From the NCBI RefSeq assembly GCF_003364215.1, contig NZ_NXLU01000001.1, positions 248,001 to 312,000 of the forward strand: a DNA stretch of 64,000 nt. Direction: 5' to 3'. The DNA comes from Helicobacter cholecystus (GTDB lineage: Bacteria > Campylobacterota > Campylobacteria > Campylobacterales > Helicobacteraceae). Below the pieces are notes generated by a model, which had not been told where the DNA came from, made no database searches, and saw nothing but the letters and a program-made list of their open reading frames with translations. Within the stretch, counting starts at the first letter, position 1, and each line of letters opens with the position of its first letter. Shown here in pieces: positions 56,765 to 64,000 of this stretch. Position numbers and translations under genes: made by a program.

Positions 56765-59146
56765 ATGAAATGTAGTCATTGCCAAAATACTTTTCCCAAA
56801 GATTCATTGCTTGTTTGCAATGATGAGGGGAAAGAGCTGTATTTTTGTTGCAATGGTTGCAAAAGTGTGTATTTTATTCTTAAAGACCATCATGTCCAAA
56901 GCTTTTATGACAAGCTCCAAGGTTCTGCTCTCACCCCAAAAGACAAGATTCAAACCTTTTCTCCAGCCTATTATCAATCCCAATCTTTCAAAGAAAAATA
57001 CATTCGTAAAACTAAAGACGGATACTCTCAAACGCTCTTTTTAATTCATAATATTCACTGCTCTGCGTGTATTTGGCTCAATGAGACTATGCTTAATAAG
57101 CTTGATGGAATCATTGAGGCAAATATCCACTATACCAATCATAAGGCTGTGATTACTTTTGATGAGAGTAAGCTTAGTGTTGCTCAAATTGTCGCACTTA
57201 TTGAAAGTCTTGGTTATGGGGTGAGTGTAGGGGAGGAAATGGAGCAAAAAAGTCAAGAGGAAAAAAGAAATTTCTTCATTAAGCTCACTGTGGCTATTTT
57301 TTGCTCGATGAATATTATGTGGCTAGCAATTGCCCAGTATTCTGGATATTTTCAGGGAATTACAAAAGAGTATTCCCTACTTTTAAATATCGCTTCTTTT
57401 CTTCTTTGTACTCCTGTGCTTTTTTATAGTGGAAGTATTTTTTATAAAAGTGCATATTGGGGTTTAAAGAGGGGGGTTGTAGGAATGGATTTACTTGTTT
57501 TTAGTGGAGGGTTGATCACTTATTGCTATTCCATTTATGCCTCTTTAAGTGGGGCGGAGACTTATTTTGAGTCTGTAAGTATGATTTTAACATTTGTGAT
57601 GATTGGAAAATTCTTAGAGCTTAAAAGCAAGAACTTAGCGGGAGAGGTTTTAGAATCTTTGAGTGCTCAAATTCCCCAAAGTTTAAGGGTTTTCAGAGAA
57701 GGGGGGATTTGTGAAATTGCTCCTCAAGAAGTGCTTGTAGGAGAGAGAATTGAAGTGCTTGTAGGAGAGAGAATTGTTATTGATGGAATACTAGAGAGTG
57801 AAGAGGCACTTTTAGATGAAGTAGCGCTCAGTGGAGAATCAAACCCTATCAGTAAAACTAAGGGAGAGTTTTTAATCTCAGGGAGTATTAATCTTATGCG
57901 TTCTATCACTTACAGAGCAACTAAAAGTTTTGAAGAAAGCTCACTAAATTCTCTGATTAAACTTATGCAAAATGCTACAGCAAAAAAACCCGCCATTGAG
58001 GCTTTGGCAAATAAAATTTCTGCAAGATTTTCTCAATTTGTCCTTATATGTGCAATTTGTACTTTTTGTGCTTATCTCTTCTTGCATCATCCTTTTAATG
58101 AGGCTTTAAGGGTTGCTATAAGTGTGATTATCATTGCTTGTCCTTGTGCCCTAGCTCTTGCAACTCCGATTTCAAGCATTGTGGGGCTAAGTCGAGCCTA
58201 TCAAGAGGGCATACTTTTTAAGCAAAGCAAGTTTTTAGAAACTTTGGCAAAGGTGAATTATCTTTGTTTTGATAAAACAGGAACTTTAACCCAAGGAATG
58301 CCTCAAGTAGTTCGTGAGCAAAAATTTCACTCTTATAATCCTGCCTTGCTTGAGGCTTTGATGCAGAAAAATATCCATCCCATTGCTAAAGGAATTCTCT
58401 CTTATTTACATATTCCCTCAAGCCTTGAAATCAGTGAAGTCATTGTGCATAATCACCAAGGATTAGAGGGAGAGTGTGAGGGAAAAATTTTACTTGGAGG
58501 AAGTGTTGAGTTTTTGAGGCAAAGAGGTGTAGAGGTGGGGGAAATATCTGGAGAGGGGAGTGTATTTGCTTGGAGTGTTGATGGAGAGCTTCAAAGTATC
58601 TTTTTTCTTCAAGACTCTCTAAAACCTTATGCAAAAGAAGCACTTGCTTTACTTAGAGGCTTTGGATTAGAGATGTGTATTTTAAGTGGTGATGCCCAAA
58701 GCGAAGTAGAAAGGATTGCCCAAGAGCTTGATGTGGAGCAGTATTATTTTAAACATTCTCCTACTCAAAAGGCTGAAGTGATCAAATCTTTAAGAGAGAG
58801 GGGGTATAAAATTGCAATGATTGGTGATGGGATTAATGATGTTTTGGCCCTTACGCAAAGTGAGGTGGGAATCTCAATGGCCAATCGTAATGATTTGGCT
58901 ATTGAGAGCAGTGATGTGGTCTTGCTGTATTCTGATTTACACACTCTCTCTAAAACATTCTGTATTGCACAAAAAACACTTAAAAATATTAAACAAAATA
59001 TTTTCTTCTCTCTTTTTTATAATGCTACGACTATTCCCTTGGCAGTTTTAGGGTTTATTGCTCCTATTTTTGCAGCCCTAAGTATGAGCATAAGCTCTTT
59101 GGTGGTTGTGCTTAATGCATTGAGATTAAAAAGAATTAAACTATAA
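56765..59146 (+). CDS. ccoI: CcoI-type copper-transporting P1B-ATPase
   Basis: 793-residue transporter like FixI/CcoI, which supplies copper to cbb3 cytochrome oxidase. An unusual Cys-rich N-terminal metal domain (residues 1-35: CSHCQNTF, CCNGC) precedes a heavy-metal-associated fold with CSACIW. CPCALALATP is the transmembrane metal site, DKTGTLTQG is the phosphorylation motif and IGDGINDVLALTQSE the hinge motif. A 24-base direct repeat at 57728-57775 gives two VGERIE/V units in the actuator domain. Confidence 0.88.
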   Translation: MKCSHCQNTFPKDSLLVCNDEGKELYFCCNGCKSVYFILKDHHVQSFYDKLQGSALTPKDKIQTFSPAYYQSQSFKEKYIRKTKDGYSQTLFLIHNIHCSACIWLNETMLNKLDGIIEANIHYTNHKAVITFDESKLSVAQIVALIESLGYGVSVGEEMEQKSQEEKRNFFIKLTVAIFCSMNIMWLAIAQYSGYFQGITKEYSLLLNIASFLLCTPVLFYSGSIFYKSAYWGLKRGVVGMDLLVFSGGLITYCYSIYASLSGAETYFESVSMILTFVMIGKFLELKSKNLAGEVLESLSAQIPQSLRVFREGGICEIAPQEVLVGERIEVLVGERIVIDGILESEEALLDEVALSGESNPISKTKGEFLISGSINLMRSITYRATKSFEESSLNSLIKLMQNATAKKPAIEALANKISARFSQFVLICAICTFCAYLFLHHPFNEALRVAISVIIIACPCALALATPISSIVGLSRAYQEGILFKQSKFLETLAKVNYLCFDKTGTLTQGMPQVVREQKFHSYNPALLEALMQKNIHPIAKGILSYLHIPSSLEISEVIVHNHQGLEGECEGKILLGGSVEFLRQRGVEVGEISGEGSVFAWSVDGELQSIFFLQDSLKPYAKEALALLRGFGLEMCILSGDAQSEVERIAQELDVEQYYFKHSPTQKAEVIKSLRERGYKIAMIGDGINDVLALTQSEVGISMANRNDLAIESSDVVLLYSDLHTLSKTFCIAQKTLKNIKQNIFFSLFYNATTIPLAVLGFIAPIFAALSMSISSLVVVLNALRLKRIKL
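57728..57775 (+). repeat. 24-bp direct repeat within ccoI
   Basis: Two identical adjacent 24-base units (57728-57751 and 57752-57775), each encoding EVLVGERI. The spacing of the two GE/GD positions matches the normal actuator-domain motif GDxIxVxxGExIxxDG, so the protein is not lengthened. The DNA identity itself is notable. Confidence 0.85.
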
Positions 59147-59174
59147 ATACTGATTAAAATTTTATATAAAAAAT

Positions 59175-59249
59175 AATACAAGGGGAGGCAGGAGAAAACT
59201 CCAACCCAATCTAGCCTCCATTTATGGACTTTCTTCCTTGTATTTTTTG
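59175..59249. terminator. nested three-arm hairpin, likely bidirectional terminator
   Basis: Outer arms AATACAAGG (59175-59183) and CCTTGTATT (59236-59244), inner arms GGAGGC (59184-59189) and GCCTCC (59214-59219), and innermost GGAG/CTCC with an AAAA loop (59191-59202). Followed by a T run on the plus strand (59243-59248) and a T-rich tail on the minus strand. Termination of ccoI and of the facing remnant is the simplest reading. The nested design is unusual for a simple terminator. Confidence 0.65.
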
Positions 59250-59279
59250 TGAGGTGCTAAAGCATTTACTAAACTTGAG

Positions 59280-59505
59280 CTAGATTGAGTATAATGCCTC
59301 TTGTCTAATCATACGGAGCTATATTACAAGCTCAAGAAAAGCTCTTAGAAGCTCGACCAAAGCGACTAAGAGCTTTATAACTAGGATTATTATCTCCATA
59401 GCTACCACCTCCTCTCACAAGGAAGCGTCCTTCTTTAGCACTCATTTGGATTATATCAAGTTTAAAATACGCTAATCTAGTTTTATTCTTATTAAGAATT
59501 TTCAT
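59280..59505 (-). pseudogene. remnant of a SUMF1/formylglycine-generating-enzyme-like gene
   Basis: A minus-strand frame from ATG 59505-59503 reads GRFLVRGGGSYGDNNPSY then ALSRFGRASKSFS before a TGA at 59333. RGGS-type sequence followed by a basic SRFGRA stretch is the C-terminal pattern of SUMF1-fold proteins. One base further, the other frame continues SELVI-stop-LRMIRQ, like the family ending with GFR/GLR. So the end of such a gene seems present with a frameshift and a stop, and the N-terminal part is gone. Based on pattern recall only. Confidence 0.5.
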
Positions 59506-59528
59506 TTTACAAAATATAAAGGAGCAAT

Positions 59529-60041
59529 ATGAAGGCACTTATTCTTCCCTTTAAGGACAAAGTTCCAGCCATTCACGCAGAGACTTTTATTTTCCCACAA
59601 ACTTCAATCATCGGCGATGTTAAGATTGCAAAGCATTGCAGTATTTGGTTTGGAAGTGTGATAAGAGGGGATATTGCCAGTATTTTTATTGATGAGGGGA
59701 GTAATATCCAAGAACTCACTAATATTCATGTGGATTATACCCAAGGGGTGAGAATAGGAAAAAATGTTACAGTAGGACATCGTTGCATTATTCACGCCTG
59801 TGAAATTAGCGATGAGGTGCTAGTAGGAATGGGAAGCATTATAATGGATGGGGCTATCATAGGGGCTCAAAGTATTGTGGGGGCAAATTCATTGATTACT
59901 AAGAATAAAATCTTTCCCCCACGCTCTTTGATTATGGGAAATCCTGCAAAGGTCGTGCGAGAACTCAATGAAGAGGAGATTAGCTTTATTCATCAATCTG
60001 CTCAACACTATATTGCACTAGCAAAGGAATATAGACTTTGA
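59529..60041 (+). CDS. gamma-class carbonic anhydrase family protein
   Basis: 170-residue left-handed beta-helix protein with hexapeptide repeats. GYDIKI-like residues appear as IGDVKIAKHCSIWFGSVIRGD, and histidines in TNIHVDYT, VGHRCIIHAC fit the metal triad. Related proteins (YrdA, Cam-like) bind zinc but often lack measurable anhydrase activity. AAGGAGC precedes the ATG. It is an intact gene between two decayed accessory genes. Confidence 0.82.
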   Translation: MKALILPFKDKVPAIHAETFIFPQTSIIGDVKIAKHCSIWFGSVIRGDIASIFIDEGSNIQELTNIHVDYTQGVRIGKNVTVGHRCIIHACEISDEVLVGMGSIIMDGAIIGAQSIVGANSLITKNKIFPPRSLIMGNPAKVVRELNEEEISFIHQSAQHYIALAKEYRL

Positions 60042-60098
60042 GTGCTTAAGATATGTGAATTTTAAGCTTTGATTTCTGATAAAATCTAGGTTTTTAAT

Positions 60099-60112
60099 CC
60101 CCCCCCCCCCCC
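60099..60112. repeat. C14 tract followed by A9
   Basis: Fourteen C residues at 60099-60112 are followed at once by nine A residues (60113-60121). It lies at the 5' edge of the hsdR remnant. Such a tract could be a phase-variation site from the once intact gene or mark the deletion boundary. An assembly artefact is also possible. Confidence 0.85.
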
Positions 60113-60121
60113 AAAAAAAAA

Positions 60122-61137
60122 GACATCTATAGCAAAAGCTATGATACAACAGATGTAAAGTTTCAAAACTACTATAAAGATTTATCGCTATCCTCAATAG
60201 TGTTAAGACTTTTGGAAATATTGTGTGTTTTAGAGATTTGGAAGAGGACCTTAATAAGGCCCTTGCACTCTTTGGAAACAAAGATGCTGGGGGGATTGTG
60301 TTGCTTAGAAAGTTTGAGGACTACTTCTATGGCTATACTGATGAAAAGGGCAAAGAATATGAGGGATATAAAACCTTGATTGAGAAGCTTCTCAAGAAGT
60401 TTCCTCTAGGGGAGAGAATCCTCTCTGAAGCTAAGCAAAAAGAATTCATTAAGCTTTTTGGAGAGATTTTAAAAATCAGAAATATTTTGGGGTGTTTTGA
60501 TGAGTTTAAAAATCATCAAATCATTGAACCAAGGGATTTGCAAGACTATCAGGGAATGTATCTTGATCTCTATGGCGAGCTTAGGGGAGAAAGGAATGCA
60601 GAAAAAGAAGAAATCAATGATGACTTAGTTTTTGAGATTGAGCTGATTAAGCAGGTGGAGATCAATATTGACTACATTTTAGCCCTGATTGAAAAATATG
60701 CAAAATCTTGCAATGAAGAGAGGCAGGGAATCAAAAAAGAGATTGAAACAAGCATTAATTCAAGTCTTGAGATGCGCAATAAAAAAGATTTGATTATGGA
60801 GTTTGTGGAGCGTGTCAATAATCAAAGTGAGAATGTATTCAAAGATTTTGAAGAGTATATCAAGCAAAAGCGTAGTGAGGAGTTTGAGGCGATTATTAGA
60901 GATAATAATCTCAAAGAAGATGAGGCCTATGAGTTTATTCAAAGGGCGTTTGAATATGGACAAATGGAGTTCAATGGGACAGACTTTCCTAAACTTCTCC
61001 CTAAAGAAAAATCTTCATTTTTCAGTAAAACCTCCAATCGTGGGGAGATAAAAGAAAAAATATCAGAAATCTTGCAGAGATTTTTTGAGAGATTTTATAG
61101 TATCTCTAGTTCAGTGTTTGAGAGGAAGGAGGGGTGA
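60122..61137 (+). pseudogene. hsdR: truncated type I restriction enzyme R subunit (hsdR) remnant
   Basis: Translated from 60122, frame 1 gives DIYSKSYDTTDVKFQNYYKD, matching HsdR sequence ahead of helicase motif V. The frame then changes, and from about 60178 a second frame reads ILNSVKTFGNIVCFRDLEED, matching HsdR sequence just after motif VI. About 45-50 codons with the motif V/VI block are missing between. The 304-residue frame from GTG 60223 is the C-terminal domain (FEIELIKQVEINIDYILAL, NSSLEMRNKKDLI, NGTDFPKLLP). Nuclease and ATPase domains are absent. No hsdM or hsdS is in the window. Confidence 0.82.
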
Positions 61138-61182
61138 GCATAGGGGTGTGGACATTTCCTAAGAAGCCCCTTATTGAATCCC

Positions 61183-62916
61183 TTATACCACAAACCCCAT
61201 GCTCTTCTCCCCATCAAAGCTCCCATCTTTTTCTCTTGCAATTTCTTTGCTAAAGTCTTCGAAGGTAAAAATGGGGTGCTTTTGTGTCGCAACTTTGTAG
61301 GCTGTATTTTTGACTATCAGTGCGATTTGTCCACCGCTAAGATCAAAGATAGAGAGTTTTTCTAACAAAATCTCCCTATTTTCTTTAAACTCTGCATTCT
61401 TGGGTAAATGAAGCTCCCAAAGCTCTTTTCTTTGCTCTTTTGTAGGACGTTTGAATTCAATTTTATAATTAAATCTTCTAGAAAATGCGCTATCTAAGCT
61501 TTCAAGCAAATTTGTTGTAGCAATGAGAATGCCGTCAAATTTTTCAATCTGTTCTAAAAAAATATTTTGCATCTGATTGTGCATTTTATCTGCTCCACTC
61601 CCCCCTGTGCTTCTAGCACTGAGGAATTGATCTGCTTCATCAAGGAGTAAAATGGGCTCACTTTTACTTTTTTGTGAGATTTCACGATAGCTATCAAAGA
61701 TTTTTCTTACATTTTTTTCACTCTCTCCTACATACATAGAGAGGATCTTAGAGCAGTCAAAATTGAGGATTTGTTTTTTTAGACTTTTGGCGAGTGCTAG
61801 GGCTGTAAGTGTTTTTCCCGTCCCCGCGCAACCATAGAAAATAATCTTGCTTTCAATTCCACTTTTTTTCTCTTTGATGCCCCAAGCCTTAAGCTGAGAA
61901 AGGACTTTTATATCCATTTGCTTAAGCAGTGCTTCTAAAGTCTCTCTTGTAGAAGGAGGAAGTACAATATCTTTAAGATCTTTTTTGGGCTCTAGAATCT
62001 GGAAGGTTTCTTGCTCTTTGATGAGGTTTGTCAGGGTGTTTTTACTTTTTTTGTTTTTCTTGTTGGGGTAAATGATTTTTTGTAAAATCTCCTCATTGAT
62101 AAAAAATGTCCTTGCAATTCCTCCAAATGGACTAAGTATCTCATCATAATCCACTAAATTTTTTTCAATCAAATTGCTTTTTTCATCAAGCAAAGAGCGA
62201 TTCTTGATTTTGTCATATTCATCTTCACTGATTAAGTCTATGAGTGCATTCATCTCTCTTAAATTGCCCTCTCCCCCAGAATATTCCTCTTTAAGGAGGG
62301 CAAAAAAGAGAATTTGTTCCTTATTGCTTAATTGTGCATCATTGATGAGGGAAACGATTTGAAGAGGGGCTTGTGTGAGTTCAACGCGATATTTGATTTG
62401 TTGCTCTAGGGTGCTTAGGCGGTATTGGATTCTAGAGAGTGAGGGAGAGTCAAGTTTATAGGAGAGTTTAAGGTGATTGATTTGCACAATGAGATCAATC
62501 CTTAAAAACTGATCTTTGAGGTATTCAAGATGATCTTGATAGGGATAGGCTTGGGGAAGTTTGACTTCTAATGTACCATCTTCAAGCAGTCTTAAAAAAC
62601 TATGGGTTAAATAGATGTTTTCATTTAAAAGTTCAAGAAGTAGGGTATTGGTAGGACGTGAGAAATTGCTTTGAGAAATCCAGCCAAGCTCTAGAAGATT
62701 TTTGATTTTAGGTAGATAGGAGAGAGTGGCTTCACCCTTAAGGCCAAAGAGATTTTCTATCAGGCCTAACACCATTATCTCTACTTCAGAGTTAAGCAAG
62801 GCTTTTGCCATATATTGTAGGATCTTTGCCTCATCTTCATCACATTTTAAAGAGGAGAAAATTTGAGATTTTGTAATATCTTGAGTGTTGATAAAGTCCA
62901 AATAGTATTGCATCAT
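61183..62916 (-). CDS. AAA+ ATPase of unknown function
   Basis: 577-residue protein with a large helical N-terminal half (1-320) of unknown family, then one AAA+ domain (about 330-560): Walker A FYGCAGTGKTLTALAL, Walker B ILLLDEADQFL, sensor 1 IATTNLLESLD and arginine-finger segment FSRRFNYKIEF, most like FtsH/SpoVK-type AAA. A homologue exists in H. pylori as a conserved hypothetical ATP-binding protein, as I recall. No protease or transmembrane segment. Its 3' end is 45 bases from the hsdR remnant, tail-to-tail. Confidence 0.75.
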   Translation of the reverse strand: MMQYYLDFINTQDITKSQIFSSLKCDEDEAKILQYMAKALLNSEVEIMVLGLIENLFGLKGEATLSYLPKIKNLLELGWISQSNFSRPTNTLLLELLNENIYLTHSFLRLLEDGTLEVKLPQAYPYQDHLEYLKDQFLRIDLIVQINHLKLSYKLDSPSLSRIQYRLSTLEQQIKYRVELTQAPLQIVSLINDAQLSNKEQILFFALLKEEYSGGEGNLREMNALIDLISEDEYDKIKNRSLLDEKSNLIEKNLVDYDEILSPFGGIARTFFINEEILQKIIYPNKKNKKSKNTLTNLIKEQETFQILEPKKDLKDIVLPPSTRETLEALLKQMDIKVLSQLKAWGIKEKKSGIESKIIFYGCAGTGKTLTALALAKSLKKQILNFDCSKILSMYVGESEKNVRKIFDSYREISQKSKSEPILLLDEADQFLSARSTGGSGADKMHNQMQNIFLEQIEKFDGILIATTNLLESLDSAFSRRFNYKIEFKRPTKEQRKELWELHLPKNAEFKENREILLEKLSIFDLSGGQIALIVKNTAYKVATQKHPIFTFEDFSKEIAREKDGSFDGEKSMGFVV

Positions 62917-63018
62917 TTCTTCTTTGTTTTGAGGTTTTAATCTCGCGATTTTATCAAATCAATCCATCCTGTTAGGTAAAATGGTAGATTTTTAATCATA
63001 CAAAAAATGGAGTGGATA

Positions 63019-63774
63019 ATGAAATTAATTTCATGGAATGTTAATGGTTTAAGGGCCTGTATGAACAAAGGGTTTATGAATTTCTTCAAAAATGTTGATG
63101 CAGATGTGTTTTGTATCCAAGAAAGTAAGATGCACAGAGATCAAGCAACTTTTGATTTTTATGGTTATGAAGAGTATTGGAATTCAGCCCAAAAAAAAGG
63201 TTACTCAGGTGTAGCAATCTTCTCTAAAAGAGAGCCATTAAATATAGCTTATGGCATGGGAATTGAACATCACGATAAAGAGGGAAGAATCATTTGTGCA
63301 GAATATGAAAAATTTTATCTTGTTACAGTCTATACCCCAAATTCTCAAAGGGAGCTATTACGACTAGAGTATCGTATGGAGTGGGAAGATGACTTTAGAG
63401 CGTATCTAAAAGATTTGGAGAAAACTAAACCTGTCATTGTGTGTGGAGATCTTAATGTTGCCCATAAAGAGATTGATCTTAAAAATCCAAAAACTAATCG
63501 CAGAAATGCAGGATTTACAGATGAAGAGAGAGCAAAATTTAGCACTTTGTTAGAGAGTGGGTTTATTGATACTTTTAGATATTTTTATCCTACATTAGAG
63601 GGAGCATATACTTGGTGGAGTTATATGGGGAAGGCAAGAGAGAATAATACGGGGTGGAGAATTGATTATTTTTTAGCTTCAAAAGCACTGCAAGATTCTT
63701 TAGTGAGTGCAAAAATCTATCCTGAAGTTTTTGGTAGCGATCATTGCCCAGTAGAACTTCAAATCAAAGAATAA
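63019..63774 (+). CDS. xth: exodeoxyribonuclease III
   Basis: 251-residue AP endonuclease/3'-5' exonuclease of base-excision repair. Catalytic motifs are [45 protein letters not shown] and [13 protein letters not shown] 63019-63021 has GGAGTGG just upstream, while an earlier in-frame ATG overlaps that ribosome site. Monocistronic, divergent from the AAA+ gene. Confidence 0.95.
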   Translation: MKLISWNVNGLRACMNKGFMNFFKNVDADVFCIQESKMHRDQATFDFYGYEEYWNSAQKKGYSGVAIFSKREPLNIAYGMGIEHHDKEGRIICAEYEKFYLVTVYTPNSQRELLRLEYRMEWEDDFRAYLKDLEKTKPVIVCGDLNVAHKEIDLKNPKTNRRNAGFTDEERAKFSTLLESGFIDTFRYFYPTLEGAYTWWSYMGKARENNTGWRIDYFLASKALQDSLVSAKIYPEVFGSDHCPVELQIKE

Positions 63775-63832
63775 AAAGATTTGCAGTTTGGGGTGATGAA
63801 ATTTCAAAAAGTATAAAATAAATCAAATTTCA

Positions 63833-63844
63833 CCCCCCCCCCCC
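63833..63844. repeat. C12 tract upstream of the methyltransferase gene
   Basis: Twelve C residues ten bases upstream of the -10 box of the next gene, covering where a -35 element and spacer would lie. The position makes length-dependent transcription plausible. Confidence 0.88.
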
Positions 63845-63854
63845 GGATTTAAGA

Positions 63855-63860
63855 TACAAT
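63855..63860 (+). promoter_or_regulatory. -10 box of the terminal methyltransferase gene
   Basis: TACAAT 34 bases before the ATG at 63894, with AAGGAG as ribosome binding site. The C12 tract at 63833-63844 sits in the -35/spacer region. Confidence 0.5.
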
Positions 63861-63893
63861 TTTTGGGCTTTAAAACTATTTAAGGAGAAAAAA

Positions 63894-64000
63894 TGCACAG
63901 TTGGAGTCAAGGATATGTTACAGATATCAGTTACACTAAAGGATACTATTCTACACTTAACCCTTTAAGAATTAAGCTTTGCTTCTTAGCCCAAGGTTTG
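63894..64000 (+). CDS. class I SAM-dependent methyltransferase, N-terminal part
   Basis: The first 35 codons only; the gene continues beyond the window. The N terminus HSWSQGYVTDISYTKGYY followed by LNPLRIKLCFLAQG resembles Helicobacter/Campylobacter class I SAM-dependent methyltransferases with an associated regulatory domain. AAGGAGAAAAA precedes the ATG. Substrate unknown. Because only the N terminus is visible, the family call is moderate. Confidence 0.6.

Larger units (their letters stand above)
59147..59528. other. intergenic region with hairpin and a decayed gene fragment
   Basis: A gap of 382 bases between ccoI and the gamma-carbonic-anhydrase gene. It contains a nested hairpin (59175-59249) and a fragment on the minus strand (59280-59505) that looks like the end of a formylglycine-generating-enzyme-like gene. 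Nothing else is identifiable. Confidence 0.6.

Noticed and set aside
57728-57775. Insertion of an extra module in ccoI
   Set aside because: The spacing of the actuator motif is normal, so the repeat does not lengthen the protein.
59225-59245. Minus-strand GGAAGAAAGTCC resembling the RNase P RNA 5' motif
   Set aside because: The rest of the conserved RNase P core is absent and the match is short.
59332-59538. A functional small gene on the minus strand
   Set aside because: It reads as the broken end of a larger family protein, with continuing homology in another frame.

Overview
The window is about 35% GC, densely coded and bounded by C12 tracts (60-71 and 63833-63844), with a C14 tract at 60099-60112. 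Gene content and order point to a non-pylori Helicobacter. Blocks such as pyrH-rpoZ-spoT-tyrS-nitronate monooxygenase-amidase, cbpA-hspR-rarA, cheY-prmA-ftsH-PSD-like-pssA, metG-Mur-like-cmoB-thioesterase and the BI-1/gapA pair match Helicobacter pylori order as I remember it. The periplasmic nitrate reductase, argG, purH and a neuBCA sialic acid set are typical of enterohepatic or other non-pylori species. The species cannot be fixed from sequence alone.

Layout. 1-307: C12 tract, no supported gene. 308-1803: MsrPQ methionine sulfoxide repair. 1939-3333: thiamine salvage (thiN, a PnuC/PnuT transporter) under a clear TPP riboswitch. 3426-6198: aspA-dcuA, aspartate to fumarate with C4-dicarboxylate exchange. 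6409-10640: thioesterase, cmoB, a Mur-like protein and metG. 10784-13798: BI-1 protein, gapA and an outer-membrane barrel. 13861-14216: tRNA array Pro-His-Arg-Arg behind a textbook promoter. 14265-15226: a small-membrane-protein/ImmA-IrrE protease cassette. 15374-17768: rarA, hspR, cbpA. 17971-18046: tRNA-Val. 18194-25800: TsdA-like dihaem cytochrome c, UvrD-type helicase, valS, a rhodanese-fold lipoprotein, argG. 25874-31334: napAGHBF, with no napL or napD beside it. 31536-36126: YceI protein, purH, an exonuclease, a small orphan, cheY, prmA. 36164-41411: ftsH, PSD-like protein, pssA and a two-component system. 41463-48844: pyrH, rpoZ, spoT, tyrS, nitronate monooxygenase, amidase, membrane protein. 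48841-53990: GT42 sialyltransferase, AGCS symporter and divergent neuBCA. 54135-59146: htpG, a DsbC-like protein, ccoI-type copper ATPase. 59147-61137: a decayed accessory zone around a gamma-carbonic-anhydrase gene, with a SUMF1-like remnant, a nested hairpin and a truncated hsdR. 61183-64000: AAA+ ATPase, xth and the start of a methyltransferase behind a C tract.

How it fits together. The genes describe a microaerobic host-associated bacterium: nitrate and possibly tetrathionate/thiosulfate electron transfer, fumarate-linked dicarboxylate exchange, cbb3-oxidase copper supply, periplasmic protein repair, and sialylation of surface glycans. The sialyltransferase and neuBCA together can make and transfer CMP-activated sialic acid. 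The most notable points are the riboswitch-controlled thiamine locus, a GT42 enzyme with Asn at the position linked to CstII bifunctionality, the Nap cluster lacking napD, a PSD-like protein lacking its self-cleavage serine, the protease cassette beside the tRNA array, and a C tract placed where its length could tune a promoter. I did not find one clearly new multi-gene system. The protease cassette is the best candidate for an uncharacterised one.
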